A stretch of 64,000 bases of DNA from Microglena sp. YARC (lineage: Eukaryota; Chlorophyta; Chlorophyceae; Chlamydomonadales; Chlamydomonadaceae): assembly GCA_022414725.1 (NCBI GenBank), contig CM039462.1:53126601-53190600 (forward strand), read 5' to 3'. Each line of letters opens with the position of its first letter. Position 1 is the first letter of the stretch. Positions 35,301 through 45,325 of this stretch are shown here, one piece after another. The notes below the pieces were generated by a model. It had not been told where the DNA came from, ran no database searches, and saw nothing but the letters and a program-made list of their open reading frames with translations. Both the position numbers and the translations under genes were made by a program.

Positions 35301-36760
35301 TGCAATGTAATGCAATGTAATGCAAATGGAATGCCAAGTAATGCAATGTAACTGCTACGCAAATAGTAATGTGAATGCAAGCTAATGGCAATGTAATGCT
35401 AATGTAATGTCGTAATGCAATGTAATGCAATGTAATGCAGATGTAATGCAATGCAATGCCAATGTAATGCAATAATAATGTAATGCAATGTAATGCAATG
35501 TAATGCAAATGTAATGCAATGTAATGCAATGTAATCGCAATGTAATTGTAATGCAATGTAATGCAATGTAATGCAATGGTACAATGCAATGTAATGCAAT
35601 GTAATGCAATGTGCATTTAATGCATTGTAATGCAATGTAATGCAATGTAATGCAATGATAAGTGAATGTGCAATGGTAATTGCAATGTAATGCAATGCAT
35701 GCAATGCAATGTAATGCAATTATGCAATTGCAATGTAATGCAATGTAAATAGCAAGTAATGCCAAATGCAAATGCCAAATGTAATGCAATGCAATGTAAT
35801 GCAATGTCAATGCAAATTAATGCAATGTAATGCAACTGTATGCAATGTAATGCAATGTAATGCAATGGTAAAATGCAATGTAATGCAATGTAAGCAATTA
35901 ATGTAATTGCGAATTGTAATGCAATGTAATGCAATGTGATGCAATGTAATGCAATTGTAATGCAATGTAATGCAATGCAATGTAAGCAATAATGCAATGT
36001 AATGTTAATGCAATGAAATGCAATAATGCAATGTAATGCACAATGTATGCATGCAATGCAATGTAATGCAATGTAATGCCATGTAATTGCAATGTAATGT
36101 ATTTTATAATGTAATGCATATGCAATGCAATCAATGTGTGCAATGTAATGCAATGTAATGCAATGTAATTGTGATGCAATGGCCAATAAGCAATGCAATG
36201 TAATGCAATGCAATGCAATGTAAATGTAATGTAATAATGTAATTGCAATGTAATGCAATTAAGTGCATATAATGCGCAATGTAGATGCCAAAGTAAGCAA
36301 ATAATCCAATAATGTAAGCCAATGGAAATGGCAATAATGCAATGCTACTGCAGTAAGCCCCAATGTCAATTAAATGGGCAATTGTAAATGCCAATGGGTA
36401 ATGCAAGTAATGCAAGTGTAATGCAAAATGCAATGTAGTAGAAATGCAATGTCCAGTAATGCCAGTAAATGCAATTTAATGCGAATAGTAATGAAGTGTA
36501 ATGCAGATGTACATGCATAATAATGCAATTTGTAATGCAATGTAATTGCAATGTAACCTGCAATGTAATGCATTTAATGCAATGTAATGCAATGTAATGC
36601 AATGTAAATGCAATGTAATGTGTAATGCAATGTAATGCAATGTAAAATGTAATGCAATGTAAGGCAGATGTAATGTAAAGGCAATGCAAGGCATAGGCAA
36701 TTGCAATGTAATGCAATGTAATGAATTGTTGCAAATAATGCAAGTAGATAATTCAGTATA
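20335..36760. repeat. 16.4-kb decamer satellite (TGCAATGTAA)n
   Basis: About 1,600 tandem copies of TGCAATGTAA. The part up to about 22.4 kb is nearly perfect. Substitutions, single-base indels and partial units then increase, until beyond 33 kb few units are intact. The decamer equals two pentamers, TGCAA and TGTAA, and so is a dimer of the ATGTA tail unit of the adjacent LINE. Both strands are open in several frames (reverse reading LHYIALHCIT) purely because the unit has no stop. No gene, centromere-like higher-order unit or other insertion was seen inside. Confidence 0.95.
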
Positions 36761-37330
36761 TGCAATGAAATAGAAGTGGACTTGTTTTATTAACAATATT
36801 TTGTGTTGTCCGCTTTTAAAAAAGAAACCAGCGCCCACTTTCCTGCTTGAGCCCTACCTCCTAGACGAGGAATGCCAGACCGTGACTACGGATTTATGAC
36901 TATCATACGTTCTTGGATTGGCTTCCCACCCAGTGAATCGGCAGCGTAGCTAACACATGTCGGTATGGTAATGCTGAATTGCTGATTGCTTCAGGCCTTA
37001 CACCGCACTGGCTCCAAATGCCGCCCTTAGCTGAATAGCCCAGAAAGACTAACAATGACATACGGCGATATCGTTGCACTTCCAGTTTCACCAGGTTCGG
37101 CAACCCTGCTGGGGGGGTGCTTTGAATATAAAGGCGCTAACTGGTTAGTGGCTTCGATCAAAATTTCAATTCTCACCTGCGTGGTTTTGAGCAATTTATC
37201 TACAGCATTTCAGTATGCCAGCGAGGTCTTCCAGCCTTCTGGCGTTCAGGGGAAGCACGAGCCAGCGCAAGCTATATATTAGGTAAAGAGCGACAAAAGA
37301 TCAACTCAGCTGACAATGAAAGGGAGTTTC
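36761..37330. other. Unique stretch between satellite and transposon
   Basis: No exon, RNA or repeat relationship was found. The satellite ends abruptly in AGAAGTGGACTTGTTTTATT. Confidence 0.4.
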
Positions 37331-37378
37331 CAGAAATGCCAGAACTTCGCAAATGGCGTTCCTGCCTTCAACGGATTT
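37331..37378 (+). repeat. Left terminal inverted repeat
   Basis: It contains AATGGCGTTCCTGCC and AACGGATTT at 37,352-37,378, pairing with 43,537-43,564. The outer part CAGAAATGCCAGAAC pairs more loosely with the right end. Confidence 0.7.
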
Positions 37379-38164
37379 TTATTTTACTGAAATACTACGA
37401 TAAATAAATTGTAAGATCGTTTTCAGTCAATTAATTGATTTTCGCTTTTTTGGGGCAAATTTTACGAAAATATCTTACAATTTATTTTGTAAGATTGTTT
37501 TGTTGTATTCCTGAGAAAGAGACTATTCCCTCAATTTCAATTGGTAACAATGATTTTTGCTCTTCGTGCAGAGAGAGAAAGTATTGCGAATCACACAAAA
37601 TCAAAATTGTAAGAGGCACAGTCAAGAGGAAGGTGAAAGCTGTTTACAAAGTCTTGAACGCATTGCTCATAATTATTTATCTCACAACTCACAAAACTCA
37701 ACAGTTTAAAATTACAACTTAGAGAGAGATACTTACGACTCCGAAATCTTGTACTTATGTGTACCTCATAATTTATAACTCAAATCTCAGAAACTTATAT
37801 GTACCTTATACAGTTAGAACTAATAACTCCTAACTCAGGACTTATTATTCATTTAATTTCATACCTCATAAGTGAGCTCATTTCCCATGTACATAACACA
37901 ATTTAAATCCTGAAATCTGCAACCCCATGCCATCCTAGAATCCTGAAATCACTCAAAATGTGTGTTGGATGGCTGCAAAAAACAAGTACAACTCGTGAAA
38001 CTTGTGCACCAATGCTAATGTTGAACTAGCTGCCAACAAGTCACCATTGGTGCTAACTTCTGCACTTAGTGCTGACAGATCATGTGCTAACTGACTCGTC
38101 TTGCTCTGGGAACAATTGGCACGCAACCCAACGAGGGCTAAATCTAACTTCTTGCTTCATTAAT

Positions 38165-39760
38165 CTTTACGTCCTCATCAGCCCTTTTACTTTCCTTGCA
38201 CTGATGCAGCTTTCCAGAACCTTCTCCTTGCAGGCCTCGAACTCGTCCTCAGGCCAATCTGCGGCTTTCTTCTCGCGATATGTCTGGAGCACACGTCTCT
38301 AGCTTTTGCATCATTTCCCTCCCACTGGGCTCAGCAGGGTTGTCGCGAAACTCTGTGTCAATGTCTTCCTGAACCAAGTACACAACCCCGCGTGCTCCGC
38401 GACGCCGTCCTCACCCTTGTTTCATCATCCTGCATGGTACAGTACAGGCTTCGAGACGTGATAGAATAGCCTGCTCCGTTTTTGCAAACATGTTCAAGCC
38501 CCACGCCATGCAGCAGCCCCAAGCTTCTGAGTGATACAGTCCAAGCCAATGGCGTTCCTCCTCTCTAGCCAAAGCCCGCTAGCATGCCCGCGAGGGCATC
38601 GCCAGCTTGCATGCACATCACATAGTTGCCAACGGAGCTAAGCTCCCGCACAAAGTGACGGAATTCGGCGACACTTCTCCTGCGGTATCTCAACTTGTTT
38701 GGGACTCATCGAGCAGCCGCTAATGTCGGGGCGTCCAATGGCACCTTTCTGTGCGTCAATAGGACGGTAGGAAGACCGTGATGGCAGCGCAAGACCAGAA
38801 GAAGAAATGGAAGCTTTCGAGGACGGGCCCGCTTGTCCCGCACCCTTATGATTAAGCAAGATCCCAGAGATGGCGATGCTGGTGGAATGTGTCTTGAAAG
38901 TCTGGCCCCATGCGTGTAATGTGGGTAAGGCGAATGTCAGCCACGCCAGCTTCTCTGAAAGCCACAAGGAACCTGCTGCCTTCCTCTTGGTTGGCTGTAC
39001 ACGACCACATGGCACACTGAGGCAAAACTTCCGATTCTGGCCTGATAAGTTCCGCCAGCATGTCGGATCACATCAGTCGAACCCTCCAAGAGTCTTCATC
39101 GACGAGCCACAACGGTCCCTTTCATCGCCAGTGAGACAGGGGTCGATGATCACCAAGTCGATCAGTTTGCCAGGCACCTGCAAGAGTAAACGAAATATGT
39201 ACAAGTCAGTTAGATTATGGTTGGAAAGACAAGTTGAACAACACAAAACCAAAACGTGATGCTCCCGACTGTGATCGGAAGGATTATGTGTAATGGATTT
39301 TGAAGTGGTGAAAAGACATGCTTCAACACATCATCCTCCCGATTATGATCGGGAGCGTCAACTTTTCAACTTGTAGTCTATCATTTTAAACATCTACGCA
39401 CCTACGGATTTCATCACACTGGAATGTTTTCGCCTTCATGTTGTAAAGGTGCGCGCTGACTGTTTGCCGTCTCTAGCTGGACCCGACCGGCTCCAATCTG
39501 GTGGTCAGCGTCCATGAACACTGCTGTAGCTGCCGACATCAGGTGTGGATACATCTGTCCACCATCGTAGAGACGGAAAAAGCGTTCGGAAGGCTCTCCC
39601 CTTTTCCACACTGGCAAATCACCGTACTTTACTGCCAATGACAACAAGACCTCCTCTGTCAGGTTCAACATCGAATTGAATGCACTGGCAAGCAAGCGGG
39701 ATCGCAAGACAGGGACAAGGAGTGTGTCGACAAGGTAGGTTGTAATTTGAAATTTGAAAT
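38165..39760 (-). CDS. Minus-strand transposon gene, possible methyltransferase-like
   Basis: Two exons are inferred. Exon 1 (about 39,760-39,403) encodes a helical segment with FNSMLNLTEEVLLSLAVKYG and GEPSERFFRLYDGGQ. Its donor is near 39,402. The intron ends in TTTACTCTTGCAG at 39,187 (minus). Exon 2 opens with KLIDLVIIDPCLTGDERDR. After a frame correction comes MLAELIRPESEVLPQCAMWS, and further corrections lead to VYLVQEDIDTEFRDNPAEPS and a stop near 38,165. A hydrophobic strand ending DPC, then a helix and strand, resembles the DPPY/W region of adenine methyltransferases, but the second Pro is Cys and no SAM-binding Gly motif was found. At least three frameshifts are needed. Function is uncertain. 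Confidence 0.4.
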
Positions 39761-39795
39761 TGTTACATCCGTGTAGAACCGTTACTCACAAAGGT
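39746..39795 (-). repeat. Family D repeat inside the transposon
   Basis: Reverse complement of 14,176-14,230 with the same GTAACGGT...ACACGGATGTAAC order. A shorter piece (GAAATTGTTACATCC) is at 41,607-41,635. Confidence 0.6.
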
Positions 39796-39799
39796 AGGT

Positions 39800-40182
39800 T
39801 GTCAATAATTTGATCTTGCGCCTGAAGCGCCTGATGCGCCTGATGCGCCTAAAGATTTTTGAAATGTATTATGACTCGAACTTAACGATTATTTTGCTCG
39901 TTCAGGATATTGGGCGTTGACGTTTGCAAGTCATTTTATCAGGCTGCATCCGTAATCGGTTCAAATGCATGGCTTGCGATAAGTGGTCAGATCAAAAACA
40001 ACAGAGATAAAGTTAATCCCGAATTCTCATGTGGTTACAGTGCACTTTGCTTCCTCCCGATTATGCTCGGACAACCCCCAATACATCAGGCAACCGTATA
40101 ATGATCCATTCTACCCTCCCGATTATAATCGGAGCATCCATAACAATAAGCGACTAACCTCGTTCCATTGGACCCTGTCTAG
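39800..40182. other. Region between divergent transposon genes
   Basis: It contains (CTGATGCGC)-type triplication at 39,825-39,852 and two intronic palindromes (40,053 and 40,114). An acceptor CCCTGTCTAG ends at 40,182. The plus gene's first exon and promoter should lie here but were not identified. Confidence 0.4.
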
Positions 40183-43100
40183 GTTTGAACCTGCTGTGAA
40201 GGTGCAGGAGGAAGAGGAGTGCACCCGCAGTGTTGAGGGACAATTTCAACGCTGCGATGAAATCTCTCGTAGATGAGTTTGGGGAGTCAATGCCGCACCA
40301 GACTTCATATGCTCCAGGATCTAGAGAAGAAAAAATCTAAGGTCATGCGCCCTTTGAATTTTTACATTTGCGGCATATTTCCAAGCAAGCAAGCTGTCTT
40401 TAGGGACATGAAGAAGAACGGCATGGTTCCTCCCAGAACATTATACACAGCAGTTTGCGTAAACTATGGCATGCACATTGTGGAACGTGAAAGATAAAGA
40501 CTTGGCAGCCTCTTTGCCAAGTGCGACGACTGCGTCAAGTACCGAGCCAGACTCCTGACCACTACGTTTCAGCCAGCAGTTGATGAAACTTCGTCAGAGT
40601 CAAGGCTGTGCACCGTAATCAGATTTCCATTGGTCGGCGTAGGTATGACATCCGTGAAAAACTGTCTGAAACAGTATCCGAAGCTCTTCTTGCACGCATC
40701 CGCTGATGCAATGGACAACAAGAAGACTAATCTTCCTCAGTCACGCCACTTCTCACATACAAAGAAGACCGCAGGAAGGTGAACTTCTAAAGACACGCAT
40801 CATGGGTGAGTACAAATACAGCGCATGTAGGACATGTCCTCCGAGCATAATCGGAGCATACACAGTATTTGAAACTTGAAAATGATTACTTAACAAAAAT
40901 AATGCTTATATTCTGACTTCGTGTTTCCTTCTATGTTAACTCAGGATTATTCTCCAGGGAAGAGGCTTCATTGGTTATTGGGCTTTGCCATTCTACTCGC
41001 AGTCCATCAATCTGACTATATCATGCTTCCAACATTTCTTCAACCGGGTCCTTGAAGAAAGAGGGGCAGCTTCCACCGTATTGCTTCTTGCAAATGGACA
41101 AACGCGGCAAAGGACAAAACAAGAACGCTTTCATGTTCGCATACTTGTCCTTGTTGGTTGAGATGAACTGGTTTGAGGAAGTGTACGTCCATTTCCTCCC
41201 TTCCGGACACACACATAAGCAATCTGACCAAAAGTACTCCTGTGATCTCGCAAGGGTTAAAAAGAACATGGAAGTGTACACCCTGGACCATCTGATGGGC
41301 ATTTCGTTGGTAACTTATTCAAGAAATGGGCCCTTACACAAGGCAAGACGTCGTGACCTCTATAGGGGACTTCTCCGCTGTCCTCCTAGACAACGTTTAC
41401 AAGTTGTTCGGGTCATGGCACTAGCACCGTCAAAGGAGTTAATCGCCGTTTACACGCATTCAAGATAACGAAAGGTCCCAACGGGAAGAGTCGGTAAGAA
41501 TACTTGATATACTGATATTTACAAATTAAATGCTACCGTGCGTGTATGTACTGTCTGCACAATGCTCCCGATTATGCTCGGGAGGAATATGGGTGTGCCA
41601 TGTCCTCATTGAATTGAAATTGAAATTGTTACATCCAAGAAATATAAATACTCTAGGACGTGAGATTAAGGACACCACAGCGTACGCAGAAGCTAGCTGT
41701 AGTCACCATGTCCTCATTGATTTACATGTACAGTCTTCAATATAAATTAAATGATACAAAGGAAAGTTGTACCTAGGACCTAGGATGTATTATCCAAGGG
41801 ATGCTCCCGAGTATAGTCGGGAGGAATATGGGTGTCCTAAATGATTCACTAATATACAATACATGTTTGCACACCAACAATTGCAGGGGTCTATTACAAG
41901 GAGTATGACGAGTCAGGATCTTGGAGAGGACAGTGGGACAATGACGCTGAACCTATTTACGTCCTCCAAGGCTTCCCACTGGTGGACACCAGAACAGTAT
42001 TTAAGGAAGCCCCAAGATCAAGATTGAAGAGCTCGAGAATATCGAGGCAAACTGGGCGGCTGTCTGGAAGACTATTCATAACGAGAAGCCCGGAGGTGAC
42101 GTCCTTGCAGGCCACATGGCCGATGGTCCTGTACAAACCGCCGGTGACGACCGTGCACGACCCGTAGCTGATGTCCGTGTACGACACGCAGCGGAGGACC
42201 TTCTAGAACCAGCAGCCGATGACCAGCAGCCGATGGATGAACCAGCAGCCGATGGCCCATCCCATGCCCAGTCCTTCAAACATATTGCCGAGAAGCTTCG
42301 TGAAACTTGGGAAGCCAGCAATAAGTGGTGGACTGATTTCTTCAACGTTGAGAAGAGTTATTGGAGCACTCAACCAGATGATGCTGTGACTGGGGAGTAC
42401 CCGAAAGACCAACATTTTTGTCGACTTCCCATCGGAGCTGTCAGCAACCAGTCGTGTTCTGACACAGTCTGAGAAATCAATGGCCAAGCGCTTGATAGCA
42501 GCATTGGATGACTTGTCCATGGATGTGTCAGACATTTTACCTGCAAGTAACGAGATTGCCAAGACTATGAAGGTCGCACACACTTTGGAGACTAATATGG
42601 AAAGGCCAGAGGAGGAGGGATGTGTTGTACTTATATTCTTCACAAGGGACGAAGCCGGATAGAAGAATAGCCTACGAGCCCACTACTGATTTGGTTGTTG
42701 GTCATGTCGCTGTGGTCAAGGTACAAATGGTTGACTCTAGCGGATTGAGAGGATGGGACGTGGTGGAGGTCAAATCACTACCAGTGAATGGAGAAGTGGA
42801 ATGTGTGTATTTAAAGCCCTTGTACTCTGGGGCTCAGAAGTTGGTGTACACTGAAACACAATACCCAACTTGGCCAGAAGATTGGATGGACCACAAGCTT
42901 GTGCCTATTACCGTGGGGGTTAGGAGAAAAGCAACATGGACGGGCGATATTCCCATTGACGCATTTCAATTTAGCTGCGAACCCACCAAGGGTATGAAGA
43001 TCCAGAGAAAGTACCACACAAGCATGCTCCTAGCTTGTCAATCCATTGAGAAGGACACCAGGGCAGAGGCTGTGCAATCGGATGGAGACAATGCAGACAT

Positions 43101-43219
43101 TGCTGAGGAGGAGGAGATGGAGGAGGAGGAAGATGGGGATGGGACATGGAGGAGGAGAAGGAGGAGGAAGAGGAGGACGAGGAGGGGGGGGAGGAGGAGG
43201 AGTAAGATGTTTGACACAT
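40183..43219 (+). CDS. DDE-like transposase (GHTH..D.K(F/Y)S type)
   Basis: Three coding blocks are seen. Block 1 (40,183-40,805) has a CDDC pair (FAKCDDCVKYRAR), a helical RRRYDIREKLSETVSEALLA and ADAMDNKKTNLPQ. Block 2 (40,945-41,493) has LQMDKRGKGQNKN, FAYLSLLVEMNWFEEVYVHF then LPSGHTHKQSDQKYS. Block 3 (41,887-43,219) has YKEYDESGSWRGQWDNDAEP, a helical linker, a globular part (VVGHVAVVKVQMVDSSGLRG) and an acidic then Arg-rich tail. Asp in DAMD, QMD and SDQ are the likely catalytic triad of the large DUF7869-like integrase-fold group. Introns 40,806-40,944 and 41,494-41,886 have good GT/AG ends. At least four single-base frame corrections are needed, so this copy is either decayed or affected by read errors. 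Confidence 0.65.
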
Positions 43220-43536
43220 AGCCGTTTTTTACTAATGAATTATACTTACGATTTTTATTGTAAGATGTAAAAGCTGAATTCTGCCTGCCGACTTATAACC
43301 GTCCGCTTTCCCTTTATTTCTTACAATTATAATTGTAAGACACGAGTTGATGTTAACACCTTTTGTTACAAAATATGGCATTTCAACGTTGTAACATTCG
43401 CAATCTGTACGTTTCTCCGTCTTTCAAGCTCATTTCAAGCATATTTTGTCAAAATTGACTACAATCTTACGATTTCTATCGTAAGATTGCATTTGGAAAG
43501 CATCAAAAGACCCCCAAAAAGTGATCGTAAGATTGG
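43220..43536. repeat. Subterminal palindromes of the transposon
   Basis: CTTACGATTTTTATTGTAAG (43,246-43,265), CTTACAATTATAATTGTAAG (43,320-43,339) and CTTACGATTTCTATCGTAAG (43,465-43,484) are near-perfect palindromes. A TTACGATC half-site sits at 43,524. Similar sites at 37,405-37,500 make them candidate transposase-binding sites. Confidence 0.65.
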
Positions 43537-43583
43537 AAATCCGTTCGGAAGCAGGAACGCCCATTCTATGTTTGGCGTTCCTG
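43537..43583 (-). repeat. Right terminal inverted repeat
   Basis: The sequence ends GGCGTTCCTG. In reverse complement it matches the left end, with one inserted G and a few substitutions. Confidence 0.7.
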
Positions 43584-44495
43584 ATACCAGGTAATTTATC
43601 CTAGAACATACCTGGTTCGCCTTGCCTTTGCATTATTTCCAGCTTTCCGGAAAATTGATCCAATGTGATGTTGCTCCAGACAAATATCTAGCTGGCTAAT
43701 AAAAACACTTCCCCCCACAGACCAAGGAGCTCGAGGTCGGCAACCCGGCATATCCTCAAGAAAGGAGGGCTTTCCTGCTGGCTGGATTGGCTGGCTTTGC
43801 AAGGCCGTTGATACCTTACCGTGGTAGAAAGGTATCTAAGTGTGTGGGACTTGACCGTCTGTGGCACTACAAATTCCGCTGTTTTTCTACACCACCTCCA
43901 TTTGGTACATATATCTGGTGCCCAATTTCTAAACAAGCGACTCGGCCTTTCTAAACAATAATTAGAGGGATAGACGGATATTGAGATAGACGGATATTGA
44001 GATAGAAAATATCTATGTGATCGAGCAACTACCTTGTAGCTCCTTCTATAGTCGAAAGGCAAACCCCACGATTATGGACTCTAGCTGTGAATTCGAAATT
44101 CCAAATCCTTTATTACACAATGTAGGACGTTGAATTTTCACTTGCGAAGCTGCAGCTAAATATTTATTCTCTGAAGTGATCAGACAGGGCAGAGAGCACA
44201 TGAAGCACATCAATAATGGATTTCCTTGCGTAATCAAAAACCCAAAGACTGGCGCGTATTATGGGAAAGTATGCTTTACCGAGGCGGAATGGGCTGTGGA
44301 GGGCAGGAGAGATATGGCATTCGCGGCACTTCTTCTTCCCATTTTAGAGGGTGCGAAGCCTAGCGAAGCACTTAATAGATCATATCTGAAATCTACCTGA
44401 AAAATGATTGCTGTATTTGCCGCAGTGCACCAGAAACAGAAAGTTCAACACCGCTGAGGAAGCAGCTAGGGCAACGGACAAGTGAGATTGCGATT
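43584..44495. other. Stretch with one orphan coding-like frame
   Basis: At 44,176-44,400 (+) a 74-residue frame reads HINNGFPCVIKNPKTGAYYG then FTEAEWAVEGRRDMAFAALL and ends in TGA. It looks protein-like but matches nothing I know and may be part of the retroelement debris downstream. The remainder shows nothing. Confidence 0.35.
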
Positions 44496-44707
44496 ATGCT
44501 GTTGCAAACTCAGTGCCTGTTAAATACTGTACTTGACTTAGCCTTCCTTGGTAAGCCTTCCTTGGTAAAGCCAAAATATGCTGGACATATGGGACGAGAT
44601 AAGACAGAAGACTTGCTTAGAATAACAATGTTCTGGCCCAATGTATCAGCAGATGTAAAAGTATTCATCCAAAGCTGTCATCAGTTCCCATTGGCTGAAC
44701 ACAGAAA
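44496..44707 (+). pseudogene. Gypsy-type integrase zinc-finger fragment
   Basis: The peptide GHMGRDKTEDLLRITMFWPN then VSADVKVFIQSC matches the H2C2 zinc-binding region preceding retroviral-type integrase cores in Ty3/Gypsy elements. The final Cys of the usual C-x2-C is Phe here (SCHQF) and no catalytic core follows. The fragment is joined directly to a LINE end. Confidence 0.6.
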
Positions 44708-45039
44708 GAATGAGGGTGGTGGATAGAGCACACATCCCTCGCTCAATGAGACACTGTCAAATGTGTGGGTTCCAAAAACCTGAGGATGAAATGCATATGT
44801 TTGAGTGCCCTTTTTATAATGATATTCGCCTCCGCTACCAGAAGCTGTTTACAGATATTTATAGGCATGTCCATGAGGATACCAACTTAACCGTATGGAA
44901 TGTGGAATTCTGCGATTCCACATTCAGAACCTTTATGAATGGAAATGGCACTAAGTCTTTTTGGAGCAACCTAGCCGACTATCTTTCTACTTGTAGAAGA
45001 GCAAGACAGGAAGCCCTGGACTGCTTAGTGGCACCGTAA
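44708..45039 (+). pseudogene. LINE ORF2 C-terminus, 5'-truncated
   Basis: The phrase IPRSMRHCQMCGFQKPEDEM then HMFECPFYNDIRLRY gives C-x2-C-x9-H-x3-C. This is the zinc-binding C-terminal signature downstream of the reverse transcriptase in many plant and algal LINEs, followed by a helical end and TAA. The reverse transcriptase itself is missing, as expected for a 5'-truncated insertion. Confidence 0.7.
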
Positions 45040-45325
45040 TTTATCATCCCTTTTTTTCTTCTTCTTGTGACTTCTCATTTGTTAGCTTCTTACCTCCGCC
45101 ACTGTAAGTGGTTGAGATCTGGGTCCGGCTCTAAGGGGTTTAATACCTACGCCACCAAAACGGTGGTTGGGAGTTTGGTTTGTTTGTCCTCGACACACCC
45201 CTGATGTAATGGGGTTTTTTGCTTTGTGGGTGCTTTTTCTTTTTGTTTAAAGCACAGAGTCTCATACACCCTCGCGGTGTCAAGTAGACTTTAACATGTA
45301 ATGTAATGTAATGTAATGTAATCAG
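45040..45325 (+). mobile_element. LINE 3' UTR and (ATGTA)n tail (copy 2)
   Basis: It shares its landmarks with 19,966-20,340 and ends in about five units of ATGTA (45,296-45,322). This gives the ancestral form of the tail that is expanded to 16 kb at the other copy. Confidence 0.75.

Larger units (their letters stand above)
39261..41844. repeat. Seven-copy intronic palindrome GCTCCCGATTATNNTCGGGAG
   Basis: Copies lie at 39,261-39,282, 39,334-39,356, 40,053-40,071, 40,114-40,135, 40,838-40,857, 41,563-41,586 and 41,803-41,825. The arms CTCCCGA and TCGGGAG flank a TTATG(A/C) spacer. Copies 6 and 7 share the flank GAATATGGGTGTGCC or similar. All seven fall in predicted introns of the two transposon genes or the leader between them. 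None was noticed elsewhere in the window. Confidence 0.75.
37331..43583. mobile_element. DNA transposon with terminal inverted repeats
   Basis: The left end (37,331-37,378) and the right end in reverse complement (43,583-43,537) share CAG(A/G)AA(T/C)GCCA(G/A)A, AATGG(G)CGTTCCTGC and AACGGATTT, about 48 bp with a few differences. Just inside both ends are palindromes of CTTACAAT/CTTACGAT type (37,466-37,498; 43,243-43,268; 43,320-43,340; 43,463-43,488). The interior holds a minus gene and a plus DDE-like transposase gene, diverging from about 39,800. No target-site duplication was evident, so exact termini are uncertain. Confidence 0.7.

Noticed and set aside
20308..36743. Dozens of long minus-strand frames of LHYIALHCIT type
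   Set aside because: They are produced by a stop-free 10-bp repeat read in any frame and shift wherever the repeat has an indel. No start context, codon bias or splice logic.
20335..36760. CRISPR array, telomere or centromere satellite
   Set aside because: The unit is a 10-bp head-to-tail repeat without unique spacers, is not a known telomere repeat, and has no higher-order monomer. Its origin from a LINE tail explains it.
38870..39259. Plus-strand coding frame opposite the minus transposon gene
   Set aside because: The minus reading has a good intron (acceptor TTTACTCTTGCAG) and more protein-like composition. The plus frame lacks splice support.
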